DNA from: Firmicutes bacterium CAG:555
Lineage (GTDB): Bacteria; Bacillota; Clostridia; Oscillospirales; Oscillospiraceae
Direction: 5' to 3'
DNA: 64,000 bases
Assembly: GCA_000431075.1 (NCBI GenBank)
Contig: HF986880.1
Span: forward strand, 33,820 to 97,819
Every line of letters begins with the position of its first letter. Positions within the stretch are counted from its first letter, which is position 1. The notes under the pieces were generated by a model. That model saw only the letters and a program-made list of their open reading frames with translations. It ran no database searches and was not told the origin of the DNA. This document shows positions 44,135 through 53,180 of this stretch, piece by piece. The position numbers and the translations under genes are program-made.

Positions 44135-45943
44135 TCAAATTGAGTTTGTTGCGTGCAGGAAGCGGTAGAGCATTGCCGATATCTCGGCTCGTGAAGCACC
44201 GCTCGTGGGCTCGAGCGTCCCCTCATCGGTACCGATGATTACCCCCTTTGCGACCGCCCATTTCATTGCATCAAGGTAATTATCGTCGATATTGCCCGAG
44301 TCGGCAAACTTCGTCAGATCCGCATCTGCGGGTCTGCTGCCGGAGAACTTGTACAGAAGATACGCAAACTCCTGCCGTGTGACGATATCATCGGGTCTGA
44401 AAAAGCCGTAGCCGTCATCGAGGTTCACTCCGCTATCGTGCATCCACACGGCAGCGTCCCTATAATAGTCGTCAAAAACATCGGAGTACGGGTTATCCTT
44501 GCCGGAAACGGACGGTGTGTCTGCAAGGCGGTAGAACACCGTGGCCATCATCGCCCGGGTCATGGGATCCTCGGGTGCAAAGATGGTCGTGCTCGTTCCG
44601 ATGAGCAGCTTACTGTCGATGCAGTAGTCTATCTCATAATGCGCCCAATACATCTCGTCAAGGTCTGTGTAATCCAGTGCGGGGCAGTCGTCAAAGCGGT
44701 TGCAGCCCTTGACATAAGTGCCCGTCACCGTCACATTTTTTGACGGCATGGTAAAGTAGAACCCGTCCTTGGGGCTGCCCTTGACCGTCACCTCATCTGA
44801 CTGCCACGAGCTTATCTTATACCCGAACTTCTCCTCGGTCGACAGTGGGTATACCCACACCTTCGCACCGGCCTCAAATGTGCCGCTGCCGCCGCCGTTT
44901 TTGATCGTAACGGTGTATGTGTTCTTGATCTGCTCATAATTTGCGGTCACGGTGACAGGCTTTTCGGGCATGGTGAAGTAGTAAAAGCCGTCTGAGTCTT
45001 TGCTTATCGTTATATCATTCGTGCTCTTTGTCCAGCCGGTGAAGCGGTAGCCGCTTTTTTCGTAGGGACTGAGGTACACGGTGACACCGGCTCTGTTTCT
45101 GCCGCTGCCAAAGCCGCCGTTTACGGTGACGGCGTACTTCGTCTGACCGTCGCCGGGCAGCCACATGGCGTTTAATTTCAGATTTTTCGTTGCAATGTCT
45201 CGGTTGCAGTAGTAATACCCTGCGTCCGACTTCCAGCCGTCAAGGTAACAGCCGGACTTTGTCGCCTCGGGCATGGAGCTATAGTGCTGTCCCTTGGTGT
45301 AGATAACGACACGGTTGCCGCTCGTGAGCGTACCGCCGTTTGCGTTTAAAAGAACATACACAAAATCGTGGCTGCCCGTGCCCTTATAGTCGCCATAGAG
45401 AAAAATTTTTGCCTCATCGATGCGCCTTTTGATAAGCCCCTCCATAATGCCGTCGCCGCCGGAACAGATAACGCCGAATGCGTCAGCTATCTCCTGATCG
45501 GGGATGGGGTTGCCGTTTGAGTATTTGAAGTTGTTTTTAAGGTAGCGTGCTATGCGCCAGCTGTTATCGACCCAATTCGTGCCGCAGTTATATGTGAGGC
45601 TGACTATAGCGTCAAATTTATTCTGGTTCATTGTAAGGCCGTACCTATCGATATAGCCGTTGACCGCCGTCTCGAACTTCTTAAGATCGTCGGCAAACAG
45701 TTTGTCGGCCTCATCCTGCGTGATGGACTGCCCCTCCTTGACCGAGCTGTCGGAGTGGCCATAGCCTATCGTCCAATTGGTCTCGCCCGTGAGCTTGTAC
45801 GCCGTAAGGCGGCAGCCTTCCTTCGCCTTTATGTACTCGATTATGTTGGCGCTCGCCTTCATGCTGCTCGCAGCGGAGGCTGAAAACGGCACAAGGCTGA
45901 AAACCAGAAGCAGTACCAGAATAAACGACAAAAATCGTTTCAT
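44135..45943 (-). CDS. Exported GH24 lysozyme with beta repeats and SLH domains
   Basis: A 602-residue exported protein: signal peptide at 1-24 (ends SASAAS), GH24 phage-type lysozyme domain (about 30-180), three InlB-like/bacterial beta repeats (about 190-410), and three SLH segments at the end. The catalytic Glu is E42 in KEGCRLTAY and the TIGYGH motif follows; L51 occupies the place of the T4 lysozyme Asp20. SLH would anchor it to the cell wall. It may be a cell-wall remodelling enzyme. AAGGAGAG precedes the ATG at 45943. Confidence 0.85.
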   Translation of the reverse strand: MKRFLSFILVLLLVFSLVPFSASAASSMKASANIIEYIKAKEGCRLTAYKLTGETNWTIGYGHSDSSVKEGQSITQDEADKLFADDLKKFETAVNGYIDRYGLTMNQNKFDAIVSLTYNCGTNWVDNSWRIARYLKNNFKYSNGNPIPDQEIADAFGVICSGGDGIMEGLIKRRIDEAKIFLYGDYKGTGSHDFVYVLLNANGGTLTSGNRVVIYTKGQHYSSMPEATKSGCYLDGWKSDAGYYYCNRDIATKNLKLNAMWLPGDGQTKYAVTVNGGFGSGRNRAGVTVYLSPYEKSGYRFTGWTKSTNDITISKDSDGFYYFTMPEKPVTVTANYEQIKNTYTVTIKNGGGSGTFEAGAKVWVYPLSTEEKFGYKISSWQSDEVTVKGSPKDGFYFTMPSKNVTVTGTYVKGCNRFDDCPALDYTDLDEMYWAHYEIDYCIDSKLLIGTSTTIFAPEDPMTRAMMATVFYRLADTPSVSGKDNPYSDVFDDYYRDAAVWMHDSGVNLDDGYGFFRPDDIVTRQEFAYLLYKFSGSRPADADLTKFADSGNIDDNYLDAMKWAVAKGVIIGTDEGTLEPTSGASRAEISAMLYRFLHATNSI

Positions 45944-46136
45944 AGGGGTAACTCTCCTTAAATCCGTATTTGTAATCAAACCGATTTCGTTTCACAATAT
46001 AAACAACAAAGGCATTATAACAAAAAAATGCTGAAAAATCAAGTCCGCAGGCCGATAGGGGGATTTTGGAGCGAAAAATGGCATCCAGAATTTGCCGAGA
46101 GCTCCGTTTAAAAGGTATACGATCAGTAATATTTCC

Positions 46137-47732
46137 TCATATCCGCTGCGCAAGTGAGTAGGCGGCTCGGCTTATTTGCACGATGTCACATGGCGAAAAC
46201 GAGCCGGGCAGGCAGTATAGCTGCGCCTCGGAAAAGCGGCCTCGTGACTCAAGATACTGCGAGGTGTCGGGTATCTCCTCCTGTGCAAGGACAATTAGGT
46301 CGCAGGGCACGCTGCGGATGAATGTGCCGCTTGAAAATTCCGCACCCAATGCTGCTGAGCAGCTTTGCCGCACGAGCAGGCAGCCCTCGGATATCCGCAC
46401 GGGCTCCGAGTGCGTCATGAGCTTAACACCTTGCGTTTCAAGGGTTTTTCTAAACCACGCCCACTCGTTCGGCTGTGAGGTGCACATTATATCGGTGCTT
46501 TCTTCGATGAGCGTCACCCTCAAAGTTGGCTGTTCTTCCTTGAGACGCAGTGCAAGCTTGCAAGCCTCCCTGCCGCCGCCTAAAACAGCGATACGGCGAG
46601 CCGAAAATCGCTTGCCGGCAGCCAGCACCCACAGCGGTGCATAGGGAATATCACCCCAGTTTGGGATGTTCGGCTCGGGGCGCAGGCGAGTGCCGTTTGC
46701 GTAGACAACGGCATCGCAGCCGTTTTTTAGAAGTTGCCCCGCATCGGCGTAACTGTTAATGTAGATCTGAACATTTTCCGAGCGGCACAGCTTCAAAACG
46801 AGCCAGCGACGGTAGCCTAGTGTGTCCGAGCCCTGCTCGCCGATAAGCCGTCCTCCGAGCCTTGCGCCGGATTCGTAAAGCTCGATCTCGTGACCGCGGT
46901 TTGCCGCGCACAGGGCAAAGCTCATGCCCGAAAGTCCGCCGCCTATAACGGCAATGCGCTTTTTATCCTCCGCCGTGGCGCAAGCGTTTGCAAGCAGCCT
47001 GCCCTCGGGGTTTATGTATGGGATTATATCGTCAACAGCGCCCGTCTGCGCCTTGACGCACCACTCGGGATCTGCCATCAGCGTTCGCTCGAGTACAACT
47101 GCATCGCACACCCCGTCACGCAAAGCACCCTCGGCGGTGTCGGGATAGCCGAGCTTTCCGCAGGCGGCGATTGGAATATCGGTTACGGTTTTCGCAAGTC
47201 TCGCAAGCTCCGAAAAGCAGCCTGCGGACATACCCTCGGCGGGCTTGCTCAGCCATGGCGCATTGTCGGCGCACGGCTCGATGCACAGCATGTCTGCACC
47301 CGCCCACGCAAGGCAGGCAAGACCGGCAATGTTCGTTCTCGTCACGCTCACCATGCACAGTATGGGCATCCCCTCGCCTACCGTTCGGCGGGCTTTTTTT
47401 GTTGCATCGGCAGCCTTGCCGAGTGGCATATCCCGCAGGTCAAGACATATCCCGTCGCAGCCCATGGCATCGGTCAAGCTTTTGCTCCTTATTCGGCAAA
47501 ATGCACGGCTTCCATGCTCACGAATTTTTTCGCATAGCTCAGCATTTTCAGTGCAGACGAGCCCCGCTCCGCCCGCTGCGGCTTCAAGCGCAAAGCGCTC
47601 TGCCCTGAGTGCAGTCAGGCCGTCGGGAGGCACTGCGATTATGCGGTTTTTTAGATTCAGTGTGCCGCACTCAAGCGGCGTAAACAGTGCTTCATAGGGG
47701 TAAAGTGCCCTCGTGTACGGCGTGGTATACAT
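46137..47732 (-). CDS. Degenerate old-yellow-enzyme/enoate-reductase-like flavoprotein
   Basis: A 531-residue protein starting at ATG 47732. The N-terminal 270 residues resemble a shortened OYE barrel (GCGTLNLKNRIIAVP, later IAACGKLG and DAVVLERTLMADPEW). The C-terminal half is a FAD/NAD(P)-binding part with IAVIGGGLSGMSFA and a second IAVLGGG. In the expected CxxC...C iron-sulfur region it reads IPYINPEGRLLANAC, so the [4Fe-4S] ligands are gone. The barrel is about 100 residues shorter than in 2,4-dienoyl-CoA reductases. Activity is doubtful or changed. Confidence 0.75.
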   Translation of the reverse strand: MYTTPYTRALYPYEALFTPLECGTLNLKNRIIAVPPDGLTALRAERFALEAAAGGAGLVCTENAELCEKIREHGSRAFCRIRSKSLTDAMGCDGICLDLRDMPLGKAADATKKARRTVGEGMPILCMVSVTRTNIAGLACLAWAGADMLCIEPCADNAPWLSKPAEGMSAGCFSELARLAKTVTDIPIAACGKLGYPDTAEGALRDGVCDAVVLERTLMADPEWCVKAQTGAVDDIIPYINPEGRLLANACATAEDKKRIAVIGGGLSGMSFALCAANRGHEIELYESGARLGGRLIGEQGSDTLGYRRWLVLKLCRSENVQIYINSYADAGQLLKNGCDAVVYANGTRLRPEPNIPNWGDIPYAPLWVLAAGKRFSARRIAVLGGGREACKLALRLKEEQPTLRVTLIEESTDIMCTSQPNEWAWFRKTLETQGVKLMTHSEPVRISEGCLLVRQSCSAALGAEFSSGTFIRSVPCDLIVLAQEEIPDTSQYLESRGRFSEAQLYCLPGSFSPCDIVQISRAAYSLAQRI

Positions 47733-47815
47733 GATGATCCCTTCCTTTCCACGCCACATTATGGGACAAACCCCGTAAAAAACATAACAAACCGGGTCGA
47801 ATACGAAAATTTAAG

Positions 47816-47843
47816 TTGACTTAAAACGGTCTGCTGATATAAT
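47816..47843 (+). promoter_or_regulatory. Promoter of nadE-guaA
   Basis: TTGACT (47816-47821), 16 bases, TATAAT (47838-47843); AGGAGC precedes the nadE start. Confidence 0.7.
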
Positions 47844-47873
47844 TTTAGGTAGTTTTATTAATAGGAGCAAAAT

Positions 47874-48611
47874 ATGAGAGATTACAACGAAGAATTCAAA
47901 AACAGGGTGCAGTTTATCCGTGACCTTGTTGAAAAAAGCGGCGTTGACGGCATCGTTTTCGGCAACTCCGGCGGCAAGGACTCCGCCCTTGTCGGCATTT
48001 TGTGCAAGTTTGCCTGCGAAAACACCGTCGGCATCATGATGCCCTGCGCATCAAAGCGCAATTTTGAGCAGGATATGAAGGACGCCAAGGAAGTCGCAGA
48101 GCACTTCGGCATCCAGACGAGGGTCATCGACCTTACCGATGTGCGCCAAGCGGAGATAGACCGCCTGAGTGATATAACCACCCTCAGCAATGCGGCGGTA
48201 AATAATATCGCACCCCGTCTGAGGATGACCACGCTCTACACCATCGCCGCCAGCGAATACCGCCTTGTCGCCGGTACCGGCAACCGCAGCGAGCTGTACA
48301 TGGGCTACTACACCAAGTGGGGCGATGGCGCATGCGACTTTAACCCCATCTCCGACCTCACCGCAACCGAGGTCATCGAGTTTCTGTGCTGGCTCACCGC
48401 TCCGGCATGCATCATAAACAAAGCCCCGTCGGCGGGACTGTTTGATGGCCAGACCGATGAGGACGAGATGGGCGTAAGCTACGCCGCAATCGACAGCTAC
48501 ATTACCACGGGCGAAGCAAGCGAGCGTGACAAGAAAATCATCGACCGCTACCACAGGCGTGCCGAACACAAGCGCATCGGCATAAATCACTATAATAAGA
48601 TAGACGAATAA
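47874..48611 (+). CDS. nadE: NH3-dependent NAD+ synthetase
   Basis: A 245-residue synthetase converting nicotinic acid adenine dinucleotide to NAD+. The PP-loop SGGKDS is at 32-37, with GTGNRSELYMGYYTKWGDGA and INKAPSAGL further on. It has no glutaminase domain, so it uses ammonia. It is 16 bases upstream of guaA and shares its promoter. Confidence 0.95.
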   Translation: MRDYNEEFKNRVQFIRDLVEKSGVDGIVFGNSGGKDSALVGILCKFACENTVGIMMPCASKRNFEQDMKDAKEVAEHFGIQTRVIDLTDVRQAEIDRLSDITTLSNAAVNNIAPRLRMTTLYTIAASEYRLVAGTGNRSELYMGYYTKWGDGACDFNPISDLTATEVIEFLCWLTAPACIINKAPSAGLFDGQTDEDEMGVSYAAIDSYITTGEASERDKKIIDRYHRRAEHKRIGINHYNKIDE

Positions 48612-48627
48612 TTTTGGAGGATAAGGA

Positions 48628-49608
48628 ATGGATAACAATATTCGCCCCGAGACTATGGAGAGAATAACCACCCCCGAGCTTGCAAATGCTTTTATCGATG
48701 AGCAGATAAAGCTCATCCGTGAGCAGGTCGGCTCGAAAAAGGTGTTGCTGGCGCTTTCCGGCGGCGTTGACTCGTCCGTCGTTGCCGCACTTTTAATCAA
48801 GGCCATCGGCAAGCAGCTCACCTGCGTGCATGTGAACCACGGTCTGCTGCGCAAGGGTGAGCCCGAGCAGGTCGTTGAGGTTTTCCGTGATCAGATGGAT
48901 GCAAACCTCGTGTATGTCGATGCTGTCGACCGCTTCCTTGATAAGCTCGCCGGTGTAGATGATCCCGAGGCAAAACGCAAAATAATCGGTGCGGAGTTTA
49001 TCCGTGTGTTCGAGGAGGAGGCCCGCAAGCTCGAGGGCATTGAGTTCCTCGCACAGGGCACGATATATCCCGACATTCTCGAGAGTGACGGCGTTAAGGC
49101 GCACCACAATGTCGGCGGTCTGCCGGAGGACCTGCAGTTTGAGCTCGTTGAGCCGGTCAAGCTTTTGTACAAGGACGAGGTTCGTGTCGTCGGCAAGGCG
49201 CTCGGCCTGCCCGACAGCATGGTCTATCGCCAGCCCTTCCCCGGCCCGGGTCTCGGCGTAAGATGCACCGGCGCTATCACCCGTGACCGCCTCGAGGCCG
49301 TGCGTGAGTCGGACGCAATTTTGCGTGAGGAGATAGCCGCCGCAGGGCTTCAAAACGACATCTGGCAGTACTTCACCGCCGTTCCCGACTACCGTGCAAC
49401 AGGTATCCGTAACGGCAAGCGTGCCTACGAGTGGCCGGTCGTCATCCGTGCGGTCAACAGCGTTGATGCAACAAGCGCAACCGTGCCCGAGCTTGACTGG
49501 GCGTTGCTCAAGAAGATAACCGACCGCATCCTGAGCGAGGTCTCCGGTGTCTGCCGTGTCCTGTACGAGCTCAGCCCAAAGCCCATCTCCACGATCGAGT
49601 GGGAATAA
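48628..49608 (+). CDS. guaA: GMP synthase, ATP-pyrophosphatase and dimerisation domains only
   Basis: A 326-residue protein with LALSGGVDSS (44-50), QGTIYPDI, QPFPGPGLG and the terminal ISTIEWE. It lacks the N-terminal glutamine amidotransferase domain that usually makes the bacterial enzyme about 510 residues. There is no room for that domain upstream. It is thus either the two-subunit (archaeal-type) or an ammonia-using form. Its last codons GAG TGG GAA TAA are the attachment sequence of the neighbouring island. Confidence 0.92.
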   Translation: MDNNIRPETMERITTPELANAFIDEQIKLIREQVGSKKVLLALSGGVDSSVVAALLIKAIGKQLTCVHVNHGLLRKGEPEQVVEVFRDQMDANLVYVDAVDRFLDKLAGVDDPEAKRKIIGAEFIRVFEEEARKLEGIEFLAQGTIYPDILESDGVKAHHNVGGLPEDLQFELVEPVKLLYKDEVRVVGKALGLPDSMVYRQPFPGPGLGVRCTGAITRDRLEAVRESDAILREEIAAAGLQNDIWQYFTAVPDYRATGIRNGKRAYEWPVVIRAVNSVDATSATVPELDWALLKKITDRILSEVSGVCRVLYELSPKPISTIEWE

Positions 49609-49609
49609 T
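49596..49609 (+). repeat. attL-like copy at the guaA end
   Basis: CGAGTGGGAATAAT, covering the last three codons and stop of guaA. Confidence 0.7.
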
Positions 49610-49611
49610 TT

Positions 49612-49767
49612 CACACTCCTCGTGAATGTGCTAGGTTGCAAGGATTTCCTGCAAGTTTTATTTTACCAAAAGAAAACGAAAAACAAGTCTATAAACAAAT
49701 TGGAGATTCTGTTTGTGTTCTGGTAGTTAGTAGGATTGCTGAAAATATTGTTAAAGCATTATATTAG
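49612..49767 (+). pseudogene. C-terminal remnant of a cytosine-C5 methyltransferase
   Basis: From about 49612, directly after the guaA stop, an open frame reads TPRECARLQGFP, then YKQIGDSVCVLVV and RIAENIVKALY before TAG (49765-49767). These are the conserved C-terminal motifs (IX and X) of m5C methyltransferases. Everything upstream of the TPRECARL motif is missing. The next methyltransferase gene uses an AGGAG that overlaps this stop. Confidence 0.75.
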
Positions 49768-49779
49768 GAGAAAATAAAT

Positions 49780-50850
49780 ATGAGACAATATAATGTAATG
49801 GATTTGTTTGCCGGTGTTGGTGGGTTGAGTTATGGTTTTTCAATGCTTCCACAATTTAATATTATAGCGGCAAATGAAATCGAAAAAGATATTTCTATTG
49901 CATATGAATTAAATCATCCTAATGTCAGAATGTTAAATTGTGATATAAATAATCTGACGGAAGATATTTTAAATCAGGCACTAAATGGGCAAAAAATAGA
50001 TATAGTAGTGGGTGGACCTCCTTGTCAATCATATTCAACTCTTGGAAAAAGGCAAAATGATGAGAGAGCAAACTTGTTTATGCAGTATAAGAGAATTCTT
50101 AAAATTCTGCAACCTAAAGCATTTGTGTTTGAAAATGTTATTGGAATACTTAGTATGAATAAGGGAAATCTTTTTAGACAAATTCAAATCGAATTTAAAG
50201 AACTTGGCTATGATTTAAAGCACAAAGTTTTGGATGCAGTTGATTATGGTGTCCCTCAACATAGAGAAAGAGTAATTCTTGTGGGCATTAAAGAAAAAAA
50301 CAACTTTGTTTATCCGTCTCCAACGCATGGTGAAGGATTAAAACCATATGTAACTTTGCGAGAGGCAATAGGAGATTTACCAGTGCTAAGAAGTGGCGAA
50401 GAAAATAATATTTATGCTACCGGTGCTACGAATGAGTTTTTGAAATTTGTCAGAAAAAATGCCGATATGTATGTTGAAGAACACAAGGCGCCTAAAAACG
50501 GTGAACATCTCGTCAAAATAATGCAAACATTAAAGGATGGAGAGTCTAAAGATGATTTGCCTGAAAATATTCGTCCCAAAAGTGGATATGGCAATACCTA
50601 CGCTAAATTATGGTGGGATAAGCCTTCGACAACAATAACGAGAAATTTTGCGTGCCCTTCATCCTCGAGATGTATTCATCCAAGAGATTCAAGAGCAATG
50701 TCAATTCGAGAAGGTGCAAGATTGCAGAGCTTTCCGGATGATTATAAATTTTATGGCTCTGATGGAATGAAGAGATTGGAAATAGGTAATGCTGTTCCGC
50801 CGTTGCTTTCAATGGCAATCGCTAAACAGATGCTATTAGCTATAGAATAA
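49780..50850 (+). CDS. DNA (cytosine-5-)-methyltransferase
   Basis: A 356-residue m5C methyltransferase with motif I DLFAGVGG (8-15), motif IV GGPPCQSYS (catalytic Cys82), ENV in VFENVIGI, motif VIII PQHRERV and the end IREGARLQSFP with EIGNAVPP. It is AT-rich and probably the protective half of a type II restriction system with the genes opposite. The recognition sequence cannot be inferred. Confidence 0.93.
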   Translation: MRQYNVMDLFAGVGGLSYGFSMLPQFNIIAANEIEKDISIAYELNHPNVRMLNCDINNLTEDILNQALNGQKIDIVVGGPPCQSYSTLGKRQNDERANLFMQYKRILKILQPKAFVFENVIGILSMNKGNLFRQIQIEFKELGYDLKHKVLDAVDYGVPQHRERVILVGIKEKNNFVYPSPTHGEGLKPYVTLREAIGDLPVLRSGEENNIYATGATNEFLKFVRKNADMYVEEHKAPKNGEHLVKIMQTLKDGESKDDLPENIRPKSGYGNTYAKLWWDKPSTTITRNFACPSSSRCIHPRDSRAMSIREGARLQSFPDDYKFYGSDGMKRLEIGNAVPPLLSMAIAKQMLLAIE

Positions 50851-50894
50851 AATTATCGGGACAGTATCATATATGACTACTGTCCCGATAAATA

Positions 50895-51722
50895 TTAAAG
50901 AGATTTTATTTTTTCATACGAATGATGAAATTGAAGATTGCCGGGAATGATTTTTCTTGGACTATGCCACTGGACAAAACCAAACGGAAGTTGAATAGTG
51001 CTACCTCCGTTGCGAGTACCATACACAGCCGTAGGAGGAATATTTGATTTGAAATCTTCAAGATATAGCATTGTATCGAATTGATTTTCACCAACCATAT
51101 TTTTATACCATACTATTTGCGCCCAATCTTCTGAATTTGATGCTAAACCTTTTGCGAAACAGAAATCAAATAATTCTGAGATGTTTTCATTAAACCAATT
51201 TAACAGCAAATGGTAAAGATTTCCGTCATACGCTTTCAATGTATCAGCTACAACCCTATGTTTTCTGATTTCCAATTGTTTGTTTGTACTGCCAAAATCA
51301 TTTATAACTTCAAGTGTGTCAACGGCAGAACCAAAATACAATGAGATGGCTCTTTTGACCGAATCCGGTATGTTTTTGTGATACTGGAGTTCAAATCCAT
51401 TTATAAATCTCTCTATTCCGATAAGAAACACCTGTCCACCTTCGTCTTTTTTTATTGAAACATTCAGTCTTTTTCCATTCGACAGAAAAAGCCACATATC
51501 AGTTTTGGATTTGGTTTTTCCACCTAAAACGCAGTCAACATCGGTTTCGCATAATCCCCCAAATTCAACTCTGTCAACTGTCGCATCAGTTATATGCGCA
51601 CATTGAAGTAATCGATTCTGTATATTTATATCATTTTCAGTCAATTCGGCAACTAACCGTTCATTTTCGTGACCTGATCGTTTTGCGTGTTTCCATCCCT
51701 GGGCTCTATTTCTGTGCTCCAC
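50895..51722 (-). CDS. Probable type II restriction endonuclease
   Basis: A 275-residue protein with a GTG start (51722) 7 bases after GGAGG. A PD-(D/E)xK-like core can be read as TDVD then SKTDMW (Asp75) and NVSIKK (Lys91 in SIK). The N-terminal KHAKRSGHENE segment and the ending LQFHHSYEKI are of the kind seen in small type II endonucleases. It lies 2 bases after the HTH gene and faces the methyltransferase gene. Assignment is from context plus a weak motif. Confidence 0.65.
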   Translation of the reverse strand: MEHRNRAQGWKHAKRSGHENERLVAELTENDINIQNRLLQCAHITDATVDRVEFGGLCETDVDCVLGGKTKSKTDMWLFLSNGKRLNVSIKKDEGGQVFLIGIERFINGFELQYHKNIPDSVKRAISLYFGSAVDTLEVINDFGSTNKQLEIRKHRVVADTLKAYDGNLYHLLLNWFNENISELFDFCFAKGLASNSEDWAQIVWYKNMVGENQFDTMLYLEDFKSNIPPTAVYGTRNGGSTIQLPFGFVQWHSPRKIIPGNLQFHHSYEKIKSL

Positions 51723-51724
51723 AT

Positions 51725-51934
51725 TTATTCCTCCAAAAATAATTTATAGGTTTCAATTCCGAGTGCATCCGCTATACGCTGAATATTTTCAAGTGAAATA
51801 CTGCGACGATAACACTCGATAGCACTAATATAAGTACGATGCATACCGCATTTATCGGCGAATGCTTCTTGAGATATTCCCATAGCTGTACGATATTTTT
51901 TTAGGTTGTCACCAAATACTTTTATAATATCCAT
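51725..51934 (-). CDS. HTH (XRE-family) regulator, probable controller protein
   Basis: A 69-residue helix-turn-helix protein starting MDIIKVFGD at 51934 (GGAGG 9 bases before). The core GISQEAFADKCGMHRTYISAIE is XRE-type. Small HTH genes just upstream of an endonuclease are typical controller (C) proteins of restriction systems, which delay endonuclease expression until the methylase works. Confidence 0.82.
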   Translation of the reverse strand: MDIIKVFGDNLKKYRTAMGISQEAFADKCGMHRTYISAIECYRRSISLENIQRIADALGIETYKLFLEE

Positions 51935-52017
51935 AGTTGCAATCCTCCATATTTTATAGTATAATGAAATTGAATACAAAAAGTCTACATACAATAAGTA
52001 TATGGCAGGTGATAGAT

Positions 52018-53022
52018 ATGCCCAAAAGAAAAATGGTTCAAAATAATTTACTTAAAAATTCAATTTCAGCATATTTTGCAGCAATTGAAATACATAATAA
52101 GCCCAATTTTTCGTATCGTTACGAAACAGTAACATTATTGATTATGAATGCTTGGGAATTGATTTTAAAATGCTTTGTGAAAAAGTACATTAAGAGCAAG
52201 TCTATATACAAAAAAGACGGTCATACAATTTCCATTGATAAAGCAATTGATTATACAGACGAGTATATTAACAAGCAGGAGCCAAAAGCGTTTATAGCAA
52301 TAAAAGAAAATTTATGTCTTATTGAAAAGTACAGGAATAATATTGTGCATTATTACAATGAACAATTAGAACCATATATTTTTATGCTGACAGCTAAGGC
52401 GGCACTAAACTATGTGGATTTTCTTAAAAAGTACTTTTCAAAGGATATAATGGCAAATGAAGGTTTGTTTATTTTACCATTAGGGTTCAAATTACCGTTC
52501 AAGCCAGAAGATTTTCTGACCAAAAGGGCAGCTAATTACATTTCTTCTAAAGAATCAAAAGAGTTTATATCCTCAATGGTTAAAGTTATTACCGATTTGA
52601 ATGATGAAGGCATTGAGGATACCATTGTTGTTGGATTTGATATATATTTAGAAAATGTTAAACGAATGAAAAATAGTGATTTACTTATTGCGATTACTTC
52701 ACAAGATGCCGCAGATGCAAATTTTGCAAAAATTAATAAAGTTCAATTATCAGATGATCCTAATGCACAAAAAATAAAACTTTCAGATGATGAAATAGTT
52801 AAACTCTATCCATTTACATACAGTGATATATGCAAAAAATGCAGAGCTGATATCCCAAACTTCAAGCAGGGTAAAAAGTTCAATGAAATAATGTCTTCTT
52901 TAAAAGAGAATAATACTTATGCATATACAAGAAGGCTTAATCCTAAAAAAGCCAAAACACCAAAAACAACTCTTTACGCAGCAAGCATTATTGATGAAAT
53001 CAAGCAAAGATACGAAACATAA
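52018..53022 (+). CDS. DUF3644-type protein with HEPN-like motif
   Basis: A 334-residue AT-rich protein. Start ATG 52018. Near residues 40-115 it has NAWELILKCFVKKYI and RNNIVHYY, giving R106-x4-H111, the catalytic pattern of HEPN ribonucleases, and matching the DUF3644 family. A C-terminal domain with lysine-rich end follows. It is divergent from the HTH gene and shares its promoter region. It may be an accessory defence or toxin gene; no function is proved. Confidence 0.65.
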   Translation: MPKRKMVQNNLLKNSISAYFAAIEIHNKPNFSYRYETVTLLIMNAWELILKCFVKKYIKSKSIYKKDGHTISIDKAIDYTDEYINKQEPKAFIAIKENLCLIEKYRNNIVHYYNEQLEPYIFMLTAKAALNYVDFLKKYFSKDIMANEGLFILPLGFKLPFKPEDFLTKRAANYISSKESKEFISSMVKVITDLNDEGIEDTIVVGFDIYLENVKRMKNSDLLIAITSQDAADANFAKINKVQLSDDPNAQKIKLSDDEIVKLYPFTYSDICKKCRADIPNFKQGKKFNEIMSSLKENNTYAYTRRLNPKKAKTPKTTLYAASIIDEIKQRYET

Positions 53023-53180
53023 TTCGGTCTTGTTCACAGTTGTACTTTAATGATATGTACTTTGGCAACGAAATGGCAACAAAAAATCGGATAGCGTATG
53101 CTTTACCGATAATTCAAGTAATATAAATACTCCCTGATAAATTTCATAAACAAATGCGTTTAAGATTGATTTACAGGGAG
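53023..53180. other. Island tail without genes
   Basis: AT-rich non-coding sequence. Two copies of TGGCAAC (about 53063 and 53074) and an inverted pair CTCCCTG/CAGGGAG (53131-53137, 53174-53180) precede the distal repeat. These could be leftover recombinase binding sites; no integrase peptide was found in any frame. Confidence 0.4.

Noticed and set aside
53023..53180. Degraded integrase gene at the island end
   Set aside because: No frame longer than a few codons resembles a recombinase; only short repeats are present.
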